Assembly: GCF_009498215.1 (NCBI RefSeq)
Contig: NZ_CP043498.1
Coordinates: 744,001 to 808,000, forward strand
Reading direction: 5' to 3'
Source: Rhizobium grahamii
Lineage (GTDB): Bacteria > Pseudomonadota > Alphaproteobacteria > Rhizobiales > Rhizobiaceae
DNA: 64,000 bases
Below, piece after piece: positions 55,593-64,000 of the stretch; position 1 is the stretch's first letter, and each line of letters begins with the position of its first letter. Under the pieces are notes generated by a model. The model was not told the origin of the DNA and did no database searches. It saw only the letters and a list, made by a program, of their open reading frames with translations. A program made the position numbers and the translations under genes.

Positions 55593-56951
55593 CTACTTGG
55601 CGTTCAGAAGCTCACCGACTTCGAGCAGGCTGAACTCGTTGTTGTCAGCCTTATCGACGGCGCGGCCGGCCGAGAAGGGCAGGTTGTTGTCGTTACCGAC
55701 GACGATGTGCGTTGCATCGACGCGATCGACGTTCTCGATCGTCACGAACGGCATATCGTAGATGCCTTCCTTGTTGCCGGCCTTCTTCTTGTTGTCGGGG
55801 TCCTGAATGTTCAGGAGATCGATATAGCCGATCTTGCGGACAGCCTTGCCAACATTGGCGTCGTTGAACTCGATCTTGTAGATGCGCTTGAGTTCAGCCG
55901 GTGCTTCGAAGCAATCCGGCTTCGGCTGCTTGGGATCGGCGCAAGCCTTGTCCTTCGAGCCGGCACCGTTGTCGCGTTCGATGACGAGCGCGGTTGCGTC
56001 GTCGAGCATGTTGAAGTCGCCGATCGACACACCCTTGTCTTCGAACGGGTAGAACCAGGTGCGGCCGGTCCAGCTCTTGGAAGCGGTGTCGAACTCGATG
56101 ACGCGGATGGCGGTGTGGCCGTCCACCGATTCCATCTTGCCGTCGTCCTGATAGAGCGCGCCTTCCAACAGGCCGTACAGCTTGCTGCCGTCCTTCGACA
56201 TGGCAAGACCTTCGAGGCCGCCCGAACGCTTCAGGTTGAAGACCGGCATCTTGGCGGTCGGGTTTGCCGGAACGGAGAGCACCGGGTTGTCGGGCGACAT
56301 AACCGCCTTGCCGTCGACGGTGGTCGAGAACACGTCGGTCAGGCGGCCTTCGGTGTCGAACTTCAGGAGGTAAGGTCCGAACTCCTCGCCGATCCAGAAG
56401 CCGTCGGCGACGGGCTGTACGGATTCGATATCGAAGTCGGCACCTGTCAGGTAACGCTTCTCGGCGCCTTCGAGAACGATCGGGAAGGGGGCCTTCTTGT
56501 CCGGATCGGACAGGAACAGGTTCTTGACGACATCAACCTTGCCGGTCTGCCAGTCGAACTTCACCTGATGCAGGAAGAGCATCGCGTCGCTGGAGTTGGC
56601 CTTGGAGCCGAAGCCGTTGTCGGAGAGCGTCCAGAAGCTGCCGTCAGCCATGGTCTTGATGCCGGAGAAGCCCTGGATCGGCTGGCCATCGAAGGGAAGC
56701 TTCAGATCGGTGACGCGCGCGCCATCCTTACCGGGAACGGTGCCGAGCGCTTCGGTGCGCTTGCGGTCGGCGGTGGTGAACTTGCCGGCGTGCTTGAGGA
56801 ACTCAGGCGCATCGGCCGGAGCTGCAACCAGCGTGTTGGCAGGCAGGATGGCCTGGCCGGCGAGCTTGGCAGGAAATTCCTGTTGGTCGGCAGAAGCCGA
56901 ACCAGCGATCAAAAGAACAAATGAAACAGAAGCAAGAAGAGTATTTTTCAT
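55593..56951 (-). CDS. Exported esterase-like (phytase-like) beta-propeller protein
   Basis: A 452-residue secreted protein. ATG 56951 begins a good signal peptide (KNTLLASVSFVLLIAGSASA, cleavage near residue 22). The esterase-like-activity-of-phytase domain spans most of the rest: GFSGIKTMADGSFWTLSDNGFGSKANSSDA, DIESVQPVADGFWIGEEFGPYLLKFD, GLEGLAMSKDGSKLYGLLEG and VSIGDFNMLDDATALVIERDNG. These are the blade motifs of the family. Substrates are uncertain: some relatives hydrolyse phosphate esters. Probably periplasmic. It lies downstream of the membrane cyclase gene on the same strand with a 44-nt gap. Confidence 0.9.
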   Translation of the reverse strand: MKNTLLASVSFVLLIAGSASADQQEFPAKLAGQAILPANTLVAAPADAPEFLKHAGKFTTADRKRTEALGTVPGKDGARVTDLKLPFDGQPIQGFSGIKTMADGSFWTLSDNGFGSKANSSDAMLFLHQVKFDWQTGKVDVVKNLFLSDPDKKAPFPIVLEGAEKRYLTGADFDIESVQPVADGFWIGEEFGPYLLKFDTEGRLTDVFSTTVDGKAVMSPDNPVLSVPANPTAKMPVFNLKRSGGLEGLAMSKDGSKLYGLLEGALYQDDGKMESVDGHTAIRVIEFDTASKSWTGRTWFYPFEDKGVSIGDFNMLDDATALVIERDNGAGSKDKACADPKQPKPDCFEAPAELKRIYKIEFNDANVGKAVRKIGYIDLLNIQDPDNKKKAGNKEGIYDMPFVTIENVDRVDATHIVVGNDNNLPFSAGRAVDKADNNEFSLLEVGELLNAK

Positions 56952-56995
56952 CGAAACCCCAGGGATTGGAATGCGGGTCTCGATTAGCAAGCCTT

Positions 56996-58063
56996 TCATG
57001 TCGGCGCGTTGACGCTTGCATGAAGCTTTGGTGACGCCTTGAGGTTGTCCGCCTTGAAGAGCGAGATGACGCCGAGGCTTTGCCCGCGCCCCTTCACGGC
57101 ATGGCTCCCGAGGTCCTCGACGGATACCATTTCCGGCATGTCGATCCGCTGGGCGAGGTCGGAGGAAATCAGGACGGATCGGTTCAGCGTCTTGCAGAGC
57201 GATTCAAGCCTGGAGGTCGTATTAACGGTATCGCCGAAATAGGTGATCTTGTGGTGGTCGACACCGATCTCGGCGGTGATGACCGTTCCGCCATGCAAGG
57301 CGGCGCGCAGGCGAGGGACTTGGCCGTAGGTTTGCAGCCAGCTCTCGGCGTCCGCCTCGATTTCTCCGATGATATCGAAGATGCAGTTGATGCATCGCCC
57401 AAACTTGATGCCGCGCTCCAGCGGCCAACTGATGATCGCGGCATCCCCGACATAATCGTCGATCGTACCCTTATACTTCCGGACTGGCTCGGCGAAGGAG
57501 GCAAACAGTGAACTCAGCATTTGCTGAGCCCGGAGGTCGCCATGCTTTTCGGCAAAGGCGGTCGAATCTACCAGGTCGATGAAGAGAAAGACGCGCTCCT
57601 CACTGATCGGCTTGCGATAGCGGCTAAAAAGCATGCTCGAGAAGATGTCGCGCCCGAGAAGCTCGCGAATGCGCAGCACGAAGATGATGAGCGCGCATAC
57701 CGCAAGCGCATAGAGAAACGCATCGAACGGCAGGATGACTGCATCCACCCATGAAGCCGGACGAAATGCGCCGAGCCACCACATGGAAAGGCCGGCGACC
57801 GCAAATCCGAGGCTCATCAGGATCTCGTAGACGAAGATTTCCGCGAGGAAGAACGTCACGGTCGGCAGCGCCTGCATGCGCCGGGAAAGCCCGCGCAGGA
57901 TCACCTTGCGTTCGAACAGGATAATCGGCATGCCGATGAACAATGCAAACGTCGCGCCGACGAAGGGGTGGCCGCCATAGAACCTGAGATCATAGAGTAC
58001 GCCACTGCCGGCTATGACGAGCGCGATCAGCAGCCAGTTCTGGACTGGAGATATTTCCCTCAT
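56996..58063 (-). CDS. Membrane-anchored class III adenylate/guanylate cyclase
   Basis: A 355-residue protein. Residues 1-135 hold about four membrane helices (LLIALVIAGSGVLYDLRF and ALFIGMPIILF and TFFLAEIFVYEILMSLG and FDAFLYALAVCALIIFVL). The cyclase domain (about 155-330) has the metal Asp in LFIDLVDST and VGDAAI, and the transition-state Asn and Arg in FGDTVNTTSRLE. The purine-selecting Lys is replaced by Asp in IDDYVGD, a variation also seen in other membrane cyclases of this subgroup. cAMP (or cGMP) production is likely. It lies after rnd on the same strand (148-nt gap). Confidence 0.9.
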   Translation of the reverse strand: MREISPVQNWLLIALVIAGSGVLYDLRFYGGHPFVGATFALFIGMPIILFERKVILRGLSRRMQALPTVTFFLAEIFVYEILMSLGFAVAGLSMWWLGAFRPASWVDAVILPFDAFLYALAVCALIIFVLRIRELLGRDIFSSMLFSRYRKPISEERVFLFIDLVDSTAFAEKHGDLRAQQMLSSLFASFAEPVRKYKGTIDDYVGDAAIISWPLERGIKFGRCINCIFDIIGEIEADAESWLQTYGQVPRLRAALHGGTVITAEIGVDHHKITYFGDTVNTTSRLESLCKTLNRSVLISSDLAQRIDMPEMVSVEDLGSHAVKGRGQSLGVISLFKADNLKASPKLHASVNAPT

Positions 58064-58211
58064 GGAGTCCTTTTCGCGGTAAAGCGTCGCCGGAAATGCT
58101 TAAGACATATAGGAAACATCAGGCGCTTCAAAAAGGCACGCCAGCACCGTTTCCTCGATCGGGCCCGATCTCGGAAGCACTTTACGCATAAAAACGTCCG
58201 CCTGATGGCAG

Positions 58212-59357
58212 TTACAGCGCGACGGTCTCGACTTTCTTGCCGACGAAACGAAGCGCGACCTGACCCTGAATGAGCTGCAAGGCGGGTTCGCCGAAAAGCT
58301 CCCGGCGCCAGCCGTGGAGTGCCGCGACTTCAGCCTTCTCGCCTTCAGCGGCGATCCGGTCGAGATCTTCGCTGTTGGCGATGACCTTGGGCGCGACGCC
58401 GTGCTTCTCGGAAATCAGCTTCAGCAGAACCTTCAGCAACTCCGCGGCAGCTGCAGCGCCCTCAGGGGGCTGCGTCTGGCGGGGTGCATGCGGCATCTCG
58501 GCCTTTGGCAAGGCAAGGGCCGCATTCACGGCCTCTACGACCGCGCCACCGGCTGCCGATCGTTCCCAACCCTTGGGGATGGTCCGCAAGCGGCCAAGCG
58601 CCTCGTTGTCCTTCGGCTGCTGCTGCGCGATTTCATAAATCGCATCGTCCTTGATGACGCGCGAGCGCGGCACGTTGCGCGAGCGGGCTTCACGCTCGCG
58701 CCAGGCCGCAACATATTTCAGGACCGCAAGCTCCTGCGGCTTGCGCAGCCGCATCTTCAGCCGCTGCCATGCATCGTCGGGATGCATGTCGTAGGTCTCG
58801 CGGGCCTCGAGGATATCCATCTCTTCCCGGAGCCAGGACGAGCGGCCTTCGCGCTCGAGTTCTGCCTTGAGGTAGAGATAGACGTCGCGCAGGTGGGTTA
58901 CGTCCGCCAGGGCATAGTCGAGCTGCTTTTCGGAAAGCGGCCGCCGGCTCCAGTCGGTGAAGCGCGAAGACTTGTCGATCTGGACGCCCTTGGTGCGGCT
59001 GACGAGCTGGTCGTAAGAGACGGAATCGCCGAAGCCGCAAACCATCGCGGCAACCTGCGTATCGAAGATCGGATGCGGAATGAGGCCGCCCCGGTTGTAG
59101 ATGATTTCGATATCCTGACGCGCGGCGTGGAAGACCTTCAAAACGCTGGTATCTGCCATCAGCTCGAAGAACGGCTTGAGATCGAGCCCCTTTGCCAGAG
59201 GATCAACCAGCACTTCCGTTGTCGGGCTTGCCATCTGGATCAAGCAGAGTTCCGGCCAGAACGTCGTCTCTCGGAGAAACTCGGTGTCGATGGTAATGAA
59301 TTCTGACTTGGCCAGCTCTTTGCAGGCCGCCTCCAAATCGGCGGTTGTTTCGATCAT
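58212..59357 (-). CDS. rnd: Ribonuclease D
   Basis: A 381-residue 3'-5' exoribonuclease of the DEDDy class. Asp24 and Glu26 are in ITIDTEF, followed by the second Asp in VFHAARQDIEII and the Tyr-x3-Asp in YALADVTHL (about residues 150-160). An HRDC domain follows (about 205-290, LAVLKYVAAWREREARSRNVPRSRVIKDDAI). RNase D trims the 3' ends of tRNA and other small RNAs. The length is typical of alphaproteobacteria. It is one gene before the membrane cyclase gene. Confidence 0.95.
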   Translation of the reverse strand: MIETTADLEAACKELAKSEFITIDTEFLRETTFWPELCLIQMASPTTEVLVDPLAKGLDLKPFFELMADTSVLKVFHAARQDIEIIYNRGGLIPHPIFDTQVAAMVCGFGDSVSYDQLVSRTKGVQIDKSSRFTDWSRRPLSEKQLDYALADVTHLRDVYLYLKAELEREGRSSWLREEMDILEARETYDMHPDDAWQRLKMRLRKPQELAVLKYVAAWREREARSRNVPRSRVIKDDAIYEIAQQQPKDNEALGRLRTIPKGWERSAAGGAVVEAVNAALALPKAEMPHAPRQTQPPEGAAAAAELLKVLLKLISEKHGVAPKVIANSEDLDRIAAEGEKAEVAALHGWRRELFGEPALQLIQGQVALRFVGKKVETVAL

Positions 59358-59440
59358 CTCAATTCATTCGCAGGATAGACATAGTTGAACCTTCCTTCTC
59401 CTTTCGGCCGGATATGTCAACTAGAACCCGCAAAGAGCTG

Positions 59441-60831
59441 TCAAACAACTCTCACATAACTGGTCATGCCGGTCTTTTGATGCTCGATGATGTGGCAATG
59501 CAGCAACCAATCGCCGGGATTGTCGGCCACGAAGGCGAGCTGCACCTTTTCGTCCGGCTGAACGAGATAGGTGTCACTGACGAAAGGCATGACCTCGCGC
59601 GTCGATGAGGAGAGCACGGTAAAGCTCATGCCGTGCAGGTGGATCGGATGCGTGTGCGGCGTCACGTTCTCGAGCTGCAGGATATAGCTCTTGCCGAGCT
59701 TCAATTCCGCCAGCGGTGCCGTCGGATCGGGCGTGTCGCCTGGCCACGGGACCTTGTTGATCGCCCAAAAACTGTAGCCAAGCGTGCCGCAGATGCTGTC
59801 GGCCGGTGCGCTCTCTGCCGTGGCGCTTAGAATGAGGGGAATTTTCTGTGCCGAGGAAAGGTCGGCCTTGGCGACCGGGTTTTCACCAAGCGCTGCAAGA
59901 TCGCCGGCATTGCGCTTCAACGACGTTCCAACGGCCTTGAGCTTGGCGATCGTCTTTGGCGTGGTGCCTCTGATATCCTCGAGCGTCGCAACAGCGCCTT
60001 CGCTATCAGGCATACGTACGGCGAGATCGAGACGTTGCCCAGGGCCGATCAAAAGCAGATCGAGCGGAAAGCGCTTCGGCACGGGATTGCCATCGATCGC
60101 AATGACCGTCGCTTCCGCCCCTTCCATCTTCAGCGAGAAGATGCGAGTAACGTCCGTCACCGCAACCCGCAGCCGTATAAGACCGCCCGCCGGCGCATCA
60201 TATTGCGGCTCCGGATGCCAGTTGGCCGTGCGCACCGTTCCGTAAGTGCCGGTCTTTGCCGCATCGCGCGGCCGGAACGGCGCAATGAACTGGCCATCAC
60301 TGCCGAGGCGCCAGTCCCGCAGGTTCAGCACCACTTCGGCATCGAACTTCGGATCGCCGGGATCCTCCACCACCAGAACCCCGTCATGCCGTGACCCATC
60401 TGTGTCAGCGTATTGCAATGCGGGTGATACCAGAAGGTACCGGCGTCCGGCGGAGTGAAGGCATAGTCGAAGCTGTCGCCGGTATAGACGTAGGGCTGCG
60501 TCATGAATGGCACGCCATCCATCTTGTTGGCGATTCTCAGGCCATGCCAGTGGATTGTCGTCGGCTCGTCGAGTGTATTCGTCAGCCGCGCCGCATAGGG
60601 TTTGCCCTTTGTCATCCGAAGCACCGGCGGCATGCTGCCGTCGCCCCAGGTCATGATGTCTTTCGTCACACCGGAATCGGCAATGCTGGCCGTCGTCTTG
60701 ATCGCCTTCAGCACCTGCGGTTCGGGTGCCGCTTCCGCCAGTCCGAACTTGCCGGCGACGCCGATCCCGACGCCGTAAGCACCTGCGACGGCAGAGGCTT
60801 TCAGGAGATTGCGACGGGTGAGAAGGGGCAT
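59441..60831 (-). pseudogene. Frameshifted twin-arginine multicopper oxidase
   Basis: The first 150 codons from ATG 60831 encode a Tat signal (TRRNLLK near residue 5) and cupredoxin domains with the copper ligands HWHG (94-97) and WYHPH (135-138). After GHGMT the frame ends in unrelated sequence, while a second frame continues VLVVEDPGDPKFDAEVVL to the C terminus with HTHPIHLHG and HCHIIEHQKTGM. Adding one base to the four-C run at 60379-60382 (four G on the coding strand) restores a 463-residue protein. All four Cu sites are thus intact on both sides. Family members oxidise Cu(I), metals or phenols in the periplasm. A recent mutation or an assembly error in a G run explains it. Confidence 0.88.
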
Positions 60832-61100
60832 GGCGAGACTCCGCGGGAACGATATCGTTCTTCTTTAAAGTTGACCGCAAGCTTCAGCAATATGGTGCGA
60901 GCTTGCCAAACTGCCGCACGGCTTTCTCGATGAGACGGTTGCATGCGTGCTATAAAGCCGTCGCAACGCGCGTGCACTATGCGCCAAGTCTTGACAAATC
61001 AGGCGGTCCATGCGCTTTTCCGCCCGATTTTCTTGTCGGTGCCGGAGAGCCTTTGGAGCCCCTGCTGCCGTCTTTAAGCCAGATACTGGGAATTGAGATG
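60832..61100. promoter_or_regulatory. Divergent region between the multicopper oxidase and aspS
   Basis: The 269-nt spacer has no gene. Candidate plus-strand elements for aspS are TATAAA at 60951-60956 and TTGACA at 60991-60996, but neither has a good partner at 17 nt. The GGAG on the minus strand just before 60831 is the oxidase ribosome site. Confidence 0.35.
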
Positions 61101-62891
61101 ATGCATCGTTACCGCAGCCACACATGTGCAGCCCTCCGCAAGTCGGATGTCGGCGCCAATGTCCGGATCTCGGGCTGGGTTCACCGCGTTCGTGACCATG
61201 GCGGCGTCCTCTTCATCGACCTTCGCGACCACTACGGCATGACCCAGGTCGTTGCCGACCCGGATAGCCCAGCCTTCAAGGCCGCCGAAACCGTTCGCGG
61301 CGAGTGGGTCATCCGCATCGACGGCGTTGTCAAGGCGCGTTCGGAAGACACCGTCAACAAGAACATGGCGACCGGCGAGATCGAGCTCTACGCACAGGAT
61401 ATCGAGATCCTGTCCGAAGCCAAGGAACTGCCGCTGCCGGTCTTCGGCGAGCCTGATTATCCTGAGGACATCCGCCTCAAGTACCGCTTCCTCGACCTGC
61501 GTCGCGAGACGCTGCACAAGAACATCGTCAAGCGCAGCCAGATCATCTCGGATATCCGCAACCGCATGACGTCGGCCGGCTTCGGCGAATACACGACGCC
61601 GATCCTGACGGCGTCCTCGCCGGAAGGCGCGCGCGACTTCCTTGTGCCTTCCCGTATCCACCCCGGCACCTTCTTTGCCCTGCCGCAGGCGCCGCAGCAG
61701 TACAAGCAGCTTCTGATGGTGGCCGGTTTCGACCGCTACTTCCAGATCGCGCCTTGCTTCCGCGACGAAGACCCGCGCGCCGACCGCCTGCCGGGCGAAT
61801 TCTACCAGCTCGACCTGGAAATGAGCTTCGTTACCCAGGAAGACGTCTGGGACACGATGGCCCCGATCATGACCTCTGTCTTCGAGCAGTTCGCCGAAGG
61901 CAAGCCGGTCACCAAGGAATGGCCGCGCATCCCCTATGACGTCGCGATTCGCAAGTACGGCTCCGACAAGCCCGACCTGCGTAACCCGATCGAGATGCAG
62001 GCCGTTACCGAGCACTTCGCCGGCTCCGGCTTCAAGGTGTTCGCCGGCATGATCGCTTCGAACCCGAAGGTTGAAGTCTGGGCGATCCCGGCCAAGACCG
62101 GCGGCAGCCGCGCATTCTGCGACCGCATGAACGCCTGGGCGCAGTCGCTGGGCCAGCCGGGCCTTGGCTACATCTTCTGGAAGGAAGAAGACGGCAAGGT
62201 CGGCGGTTCCGGTCCGCTTGCCAAGAACATAGGCGAAGAGCGCACCGAAGCGCTCCGCGTCCAGCTCGGCCTTGAAGCGGGCGATGCCGCCTTCTTCGTC
62301 GCCGGCGAGCCGGCGAAGTTCTACAAGTTTGCAGGCGAAGCCCGCACCAAGGCCGGCGAGGACCTGAACCTCGTCGATCGCGACCGCTTCGAGCTGTGCT
62401 GGATCATCGACTTCCCGTTCTACGAATGGAGCGAGGAAGACAAGAAAATCGACTTCGCCCACAACCCCTTCTCGATGCCGCAGGGTGGTCTGGAAGCGCT
62501 GCAGACGCAGGATCCGCTGTCGCTCAAGGCCTACCAGTACGACGCCGTCTGCAACGGTTTCGAAATCGCCTCGGGCTCGATCCGTAACCAGTCGCCGGAA
62601 GCCATGGTCAAGGCCTTCGAGCTGGTCGGCCTCAGCCAGACGGATGTCGAAGAGCGCTTCGGCGGCATGTACCGCGCCTTCCAGTACGGCGCCCCTCCGC
62701 ACGGCGGCTGCGCCTTCGGTATCGACCGCGTCGTCATGCTGCTGCTCGGCGCCAAGAACCTGCGCGAAATCACGCTGTTCCCGATGAACCAGCAGGCGCA
62801 GGACCTCCTGATGAACGCCCCGTCGGCGGCCACGCCGAAGCAGCTGATGGAACTGTCGCTGCGCGTCATCCCGCCGGTCAAGAAAGACTGA
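61101..62891 (+). CDS. aspS: Aspartyl-tRNA synthetase
   Basis: A 596-residue class IIb synthetase. ATG 61101 yields the usual [23 protein letters not shown] lies 8 nt upstream, and the preceding ATG is one codon earlier. The N-terminal OB-fold anticodon domain ([22 protein letters not shown]), motif 2 ([18 protein letters not shown]), the bacterial insertion domain and motif 3 ([23 protein letters not shown]) are present. Bacterial-type AspRS of this clade can be nondiscriminating when GatCAB is present; that cannot be judged here. It has its own terminator. Confidence 0.97.
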   Translation: MHRYRSHTCAALRKSDVGANVRISGWVHRVRDHGGVLFIDLRDHYGMTQVVADPDSPAFKAAETVRGEWVIRIDGVVKARSEDTVNKNMATGEIELYAQDIEILSEAKELPLPVFGEPDYPEDIRLKYRFLDLRRETLHKNIVKRSQIISDIRNRMTSAGFGEYTTPILTASSPEGARDFLVPSRIHPGTFFALPQAPQQYKQLLMVAGFDRYFQIAPCFRDEDPRADRLPGEFYQLDLEMSFVTQEDVWDTMAPIMTSVFEQFAEGKPVTKEWPRIPYDVAIRKYGSDKPDLRNPIEMQAVTEHFAGSGFKVFAGMIASNPKVEVWAIPAKTGGSRAFCDRMNAWAQSLGQPGLGYIFWKEEDGKVGGSGPLAKNIGEERTEALRVQLGLEAGDAAFFVAGEPAKFYKFAGEARTKAGEDLNLVDRDRFELCWIIDFPFYEWSEEDKKIDFAHNPFSMPQGGLEALQTQDPLSLKAYQYDAVCNGFEIASGSIRNQSPEAMVKAFELVGLSQTDVEERFGGMYRAFQYGAPPHGGCAFGIDRVVMLLLGAKNLREITLFPMNQQAQDLLMNAPSAATPKQLMELSLRVIPPVKKD

Positions 62892-62913
62892 GCGAACTGA
62901 TTGCACAAAAAAA

Positions 62914-62942
62914 GCCGGCGACCTGTTCGCCGGCTTTTTTGC
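62914..62942. terminator. Bidirectional terminator after aspS
   Basis: AAAAAAAGCCGGCG and CGCCGGCTTTTTT enclose a seven-base loop 18 nt after the aspS stop. The A-run and T-run make it effective on both strands, also for the convergent gene ending at 62960. Confidence 0.92.
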
Positions 62943-62959
62943 ATGTCGGTAACGTGCGT

Positions 62960-64000
62960 TCAGATTGCCGCGTAGATCGCGTCGCGGAGATCCACGGTGA
63001 AGCGGCCCCACATGCCTTCTAGCGTCGTATTTGTCAGCGCAACGACGGTAAGTTTTTTCTCCGGATCAACGAACCAGCTGTGGCCGTAGACGCCGCCCCA
63101 GCGGAGTGTCCCCTTGGACCACGGCACCTGTGCCGCGACCGGATCAGTCACGACCGCCCAACCGAAGCCGAAGCCGACACCCGGATCGAGAGGCTGGCGC
63201 ACACCATTTGCCTGATCGGCCATCATGGTCTCGACAGCCCCGGTCGTGAGGAGGGGCGCACCACCCCTACGGATCGTTTCCAGGATTGTCAGCACGTCGC
63301 TGGCCGTGCCTGCCATGCCGGCGCCGCCGGAATGATAGGCGCTCGGATGGAAGATGCGGTCCGGCGTAAAGCGCACGAAACCGGTGAGCGCCCGCACCGA
63401 GGCCTCCTTGCCCATCGGCGTCGGTTCGGGTGAGGCGTCAACATAGGCGGCGGCGAGCCGGCTGCGGTCGCGCACGGCAAAGGCGGTGTCGACAAGGCCG
63501 AGCGGCTCGGTCACCAGTTTTGCCACGGCCTCGCCGAGCGAGCAGCCGGTCTCCTTCTCGATGATGCCGCCGATGACGTCCATCGCGAGCGAATACTGCC
63601 AGCTTGAGCCGGGAGAAAAGAGAAGTGGAACGCCCGCAAGTCGCTTCAGGTTTTCGGCAAGCGAGAGGCCGGGTTGATCGATGCCGTCGGAAATGCCGGC
63701 CTTGGCATAGGGACCATCCTCCTCGGCAAAGCCGTAGCTGAGGCCCGAGGTATGGGTCAGCAGATGTCGTATCGTGATCGTCGCTTCCTCTCCGTTTGGA
63801 AGCCTGGGACGAAAATCAGGGAGCCATTTGGTGATCGGATCGTCCAGTCCCATGCGTCCCTGCTCGATCAGCCGCATGGCCGCGATCGTGACGATGGGTT
63901 TGGTCACCGAAGCCAGCCGGAAGATCGTGTCTTCCTGCATGCCAACGCCATTCTCCCGATCGGCGAGGCCCGCAGCCCGGCGATAGGCCACCTTGCCATC
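62960..64000 (-). CDS. Serine hydrolase of the beta-lactamase/class C family (5' end beyond the window)
   Basis: The visible 346 codons reach the right edge still open, so the N terminus is missing. The catalytic Ser and Lys are in LASVTKPIVT (SxxK); WQYSLAMDVIGGIIEK carries the second-motif Tyr, and GVYGHSWFVDPEKKL stands where the KTG-like motif should be (HSW). HLLTHTSGLSYGF is characteristic of the esterase/carboxypeptidase-like beta-lactamase-fold group. Function could be an esterase, aminopeptidase or penicillin-binding protein; true resistance is unlikely. It converges with aspS, sharing the terminator. Confidence 0.88.
   Translation of the reverse strand, partial: DGKVAYRRAAGLADRENGVGMQEDTIFRLASVTKPIVTIAAMRLIEQGRMGLDDPITKWLPDFRPRLPNGEEATITIRHLLTHTSGLSYGFAEEDGPYAKAGISDGIDQPGLSLAENLKRLAGVPLLFSPGSSWQYSLAMDVIGGIIEKETGCSLGEAVAKLVTEPLGLVDTAFAVRDRSRLAAAYVDASPEPTPMGKEASVRALTGFVRFTPDRIFHPSAYHSGGAGMAGTASDVLTILETIRRGGAPLLTTGAVETMMADQANGVRQPLDPGVGFGFGWAVVTDPVAAQVPWSKGTLRWGGVYGHSWFVDPEKKLTVVALTNTTLEGMWGRFTVDLRDAIYAAI

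Noticed and set aside
55536-56924. A 462-codon plus-strand frame antisense to the phytase-like gene
   Set aside because: It contains the terminator hairpin and shows no family similarity, while the minus strand has a signal peptide and domain motifs.
61074-63011. A 645-codon open frame antisense to aspS
   Set aside because: The plus strand encodes a complete AspRS with all class II motifs; the minus frame is composition-driven and runs across the terminator.

Overview
The window is a continuous piece of a GC-rich alphaproteobacterial main chromosome and looks like Rhizobiaceae (Rhizobium, Agrobacterium, Ensifer and relatives). This rests on gene order (rpsF-rpsR-DUF2232; fabD-fabG-acpP-fabF-mltG-yicC-gmk; lptF-lptG-lptD-surA-like-pdxA-rsmA; pepA-holC; purM-purN opposite perM-hdaA-ppk-ppx), on protein content (RopB/Omp25-like outer membrane protein, TolB/TPR adenylate cyclase, CGNR regulator) and on an intergenic palindromic element of the kind common in rhizobia. 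No rRNA, tRNA, CRISPR array, prophage, insertion sequence or plasmid replication gene was seen.

Layout. 1-1650 (minus): ribosomal proteins S6 and S18 and the start of a DUF2232 membrane protein. 1652-4615 (minus): an unusual class III cyclase fused to TPRs and a Tas-like aldo/keto reductase. 4824-11335 (plus): fatty acid synthesis (FabD, FabG, ACP, FabF), then MltG, YicC and guanylate kinase. 11378-19876 (minus): LPS export and outer membrane biogenesis (LptF, LptG, LptD, a SurA-like chaperone), PdxA, RsmA and a PAP2 phosphatase. 20033-21978 (plus): PepA and HolC. 22015-27628 (minus): sugar dehydrogenase, lipoprotein deacetylase, ABC-F protein, degenerate GGDEF protein, DinB-like protein. 27820-30323: Ndk, a CGNR regulator-lipoprotein pair and an orphan LivH-like permease. 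30336-34769 (minus): MoaE/MoaD split by a palindromic repeat, PgsA, UvrC and a FolM-like SDR. 35126-39172: RopB-like OMP, SDR/LysR pair, GST, RlmJ. 39256-43927: molybdopterin oxidoreductase, frameshifted nudK, VapBC-type toxin-antitoxin, orphan PhnM. 44010-51636: PurN/PurM, PerM-like permease, HdaA, Ppk, Ppx. 51754-64000: accessory genes (YdeI-like, Tet-type MFS, DUF1254/DUF1214, phytase-like esterase, membrane cyclase), Rnd, a frameshifted multicopper oxidase, AspS and a partial beta-lactamase-family protein.

How the genes fit together. Most of the window is housekeeping, tightly packed and often translationally coupled (ATGA or TGATG overlaps at rsmA/pdxA, lptG/lptF, pepA/holC, moaD/pgsA, uvrC/SDR, purN/purM, perM/hdaA, vapB/vapC). 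Envelope construction dominates: acyl chains, phosphatidylglycerol, peptidoglycan and LPS transport. The polyphosphate pair ppk-ppx follows hdaA and has a good candidate PHO box. Nucleotide signalling is represented by two class III cyclases and one degenerate GGDEF protein.

No clearly new multi-gene system was found. The most useful observations are two genes each broken by a single missing base in a C/G run, the PHO-box array before ppk, the palindromic element between moaD and moaE, a strong palindrome between the toxin-antitoxin pair and phnM, and the orphan permease locus with its CGNR regulator and lipoprotein.
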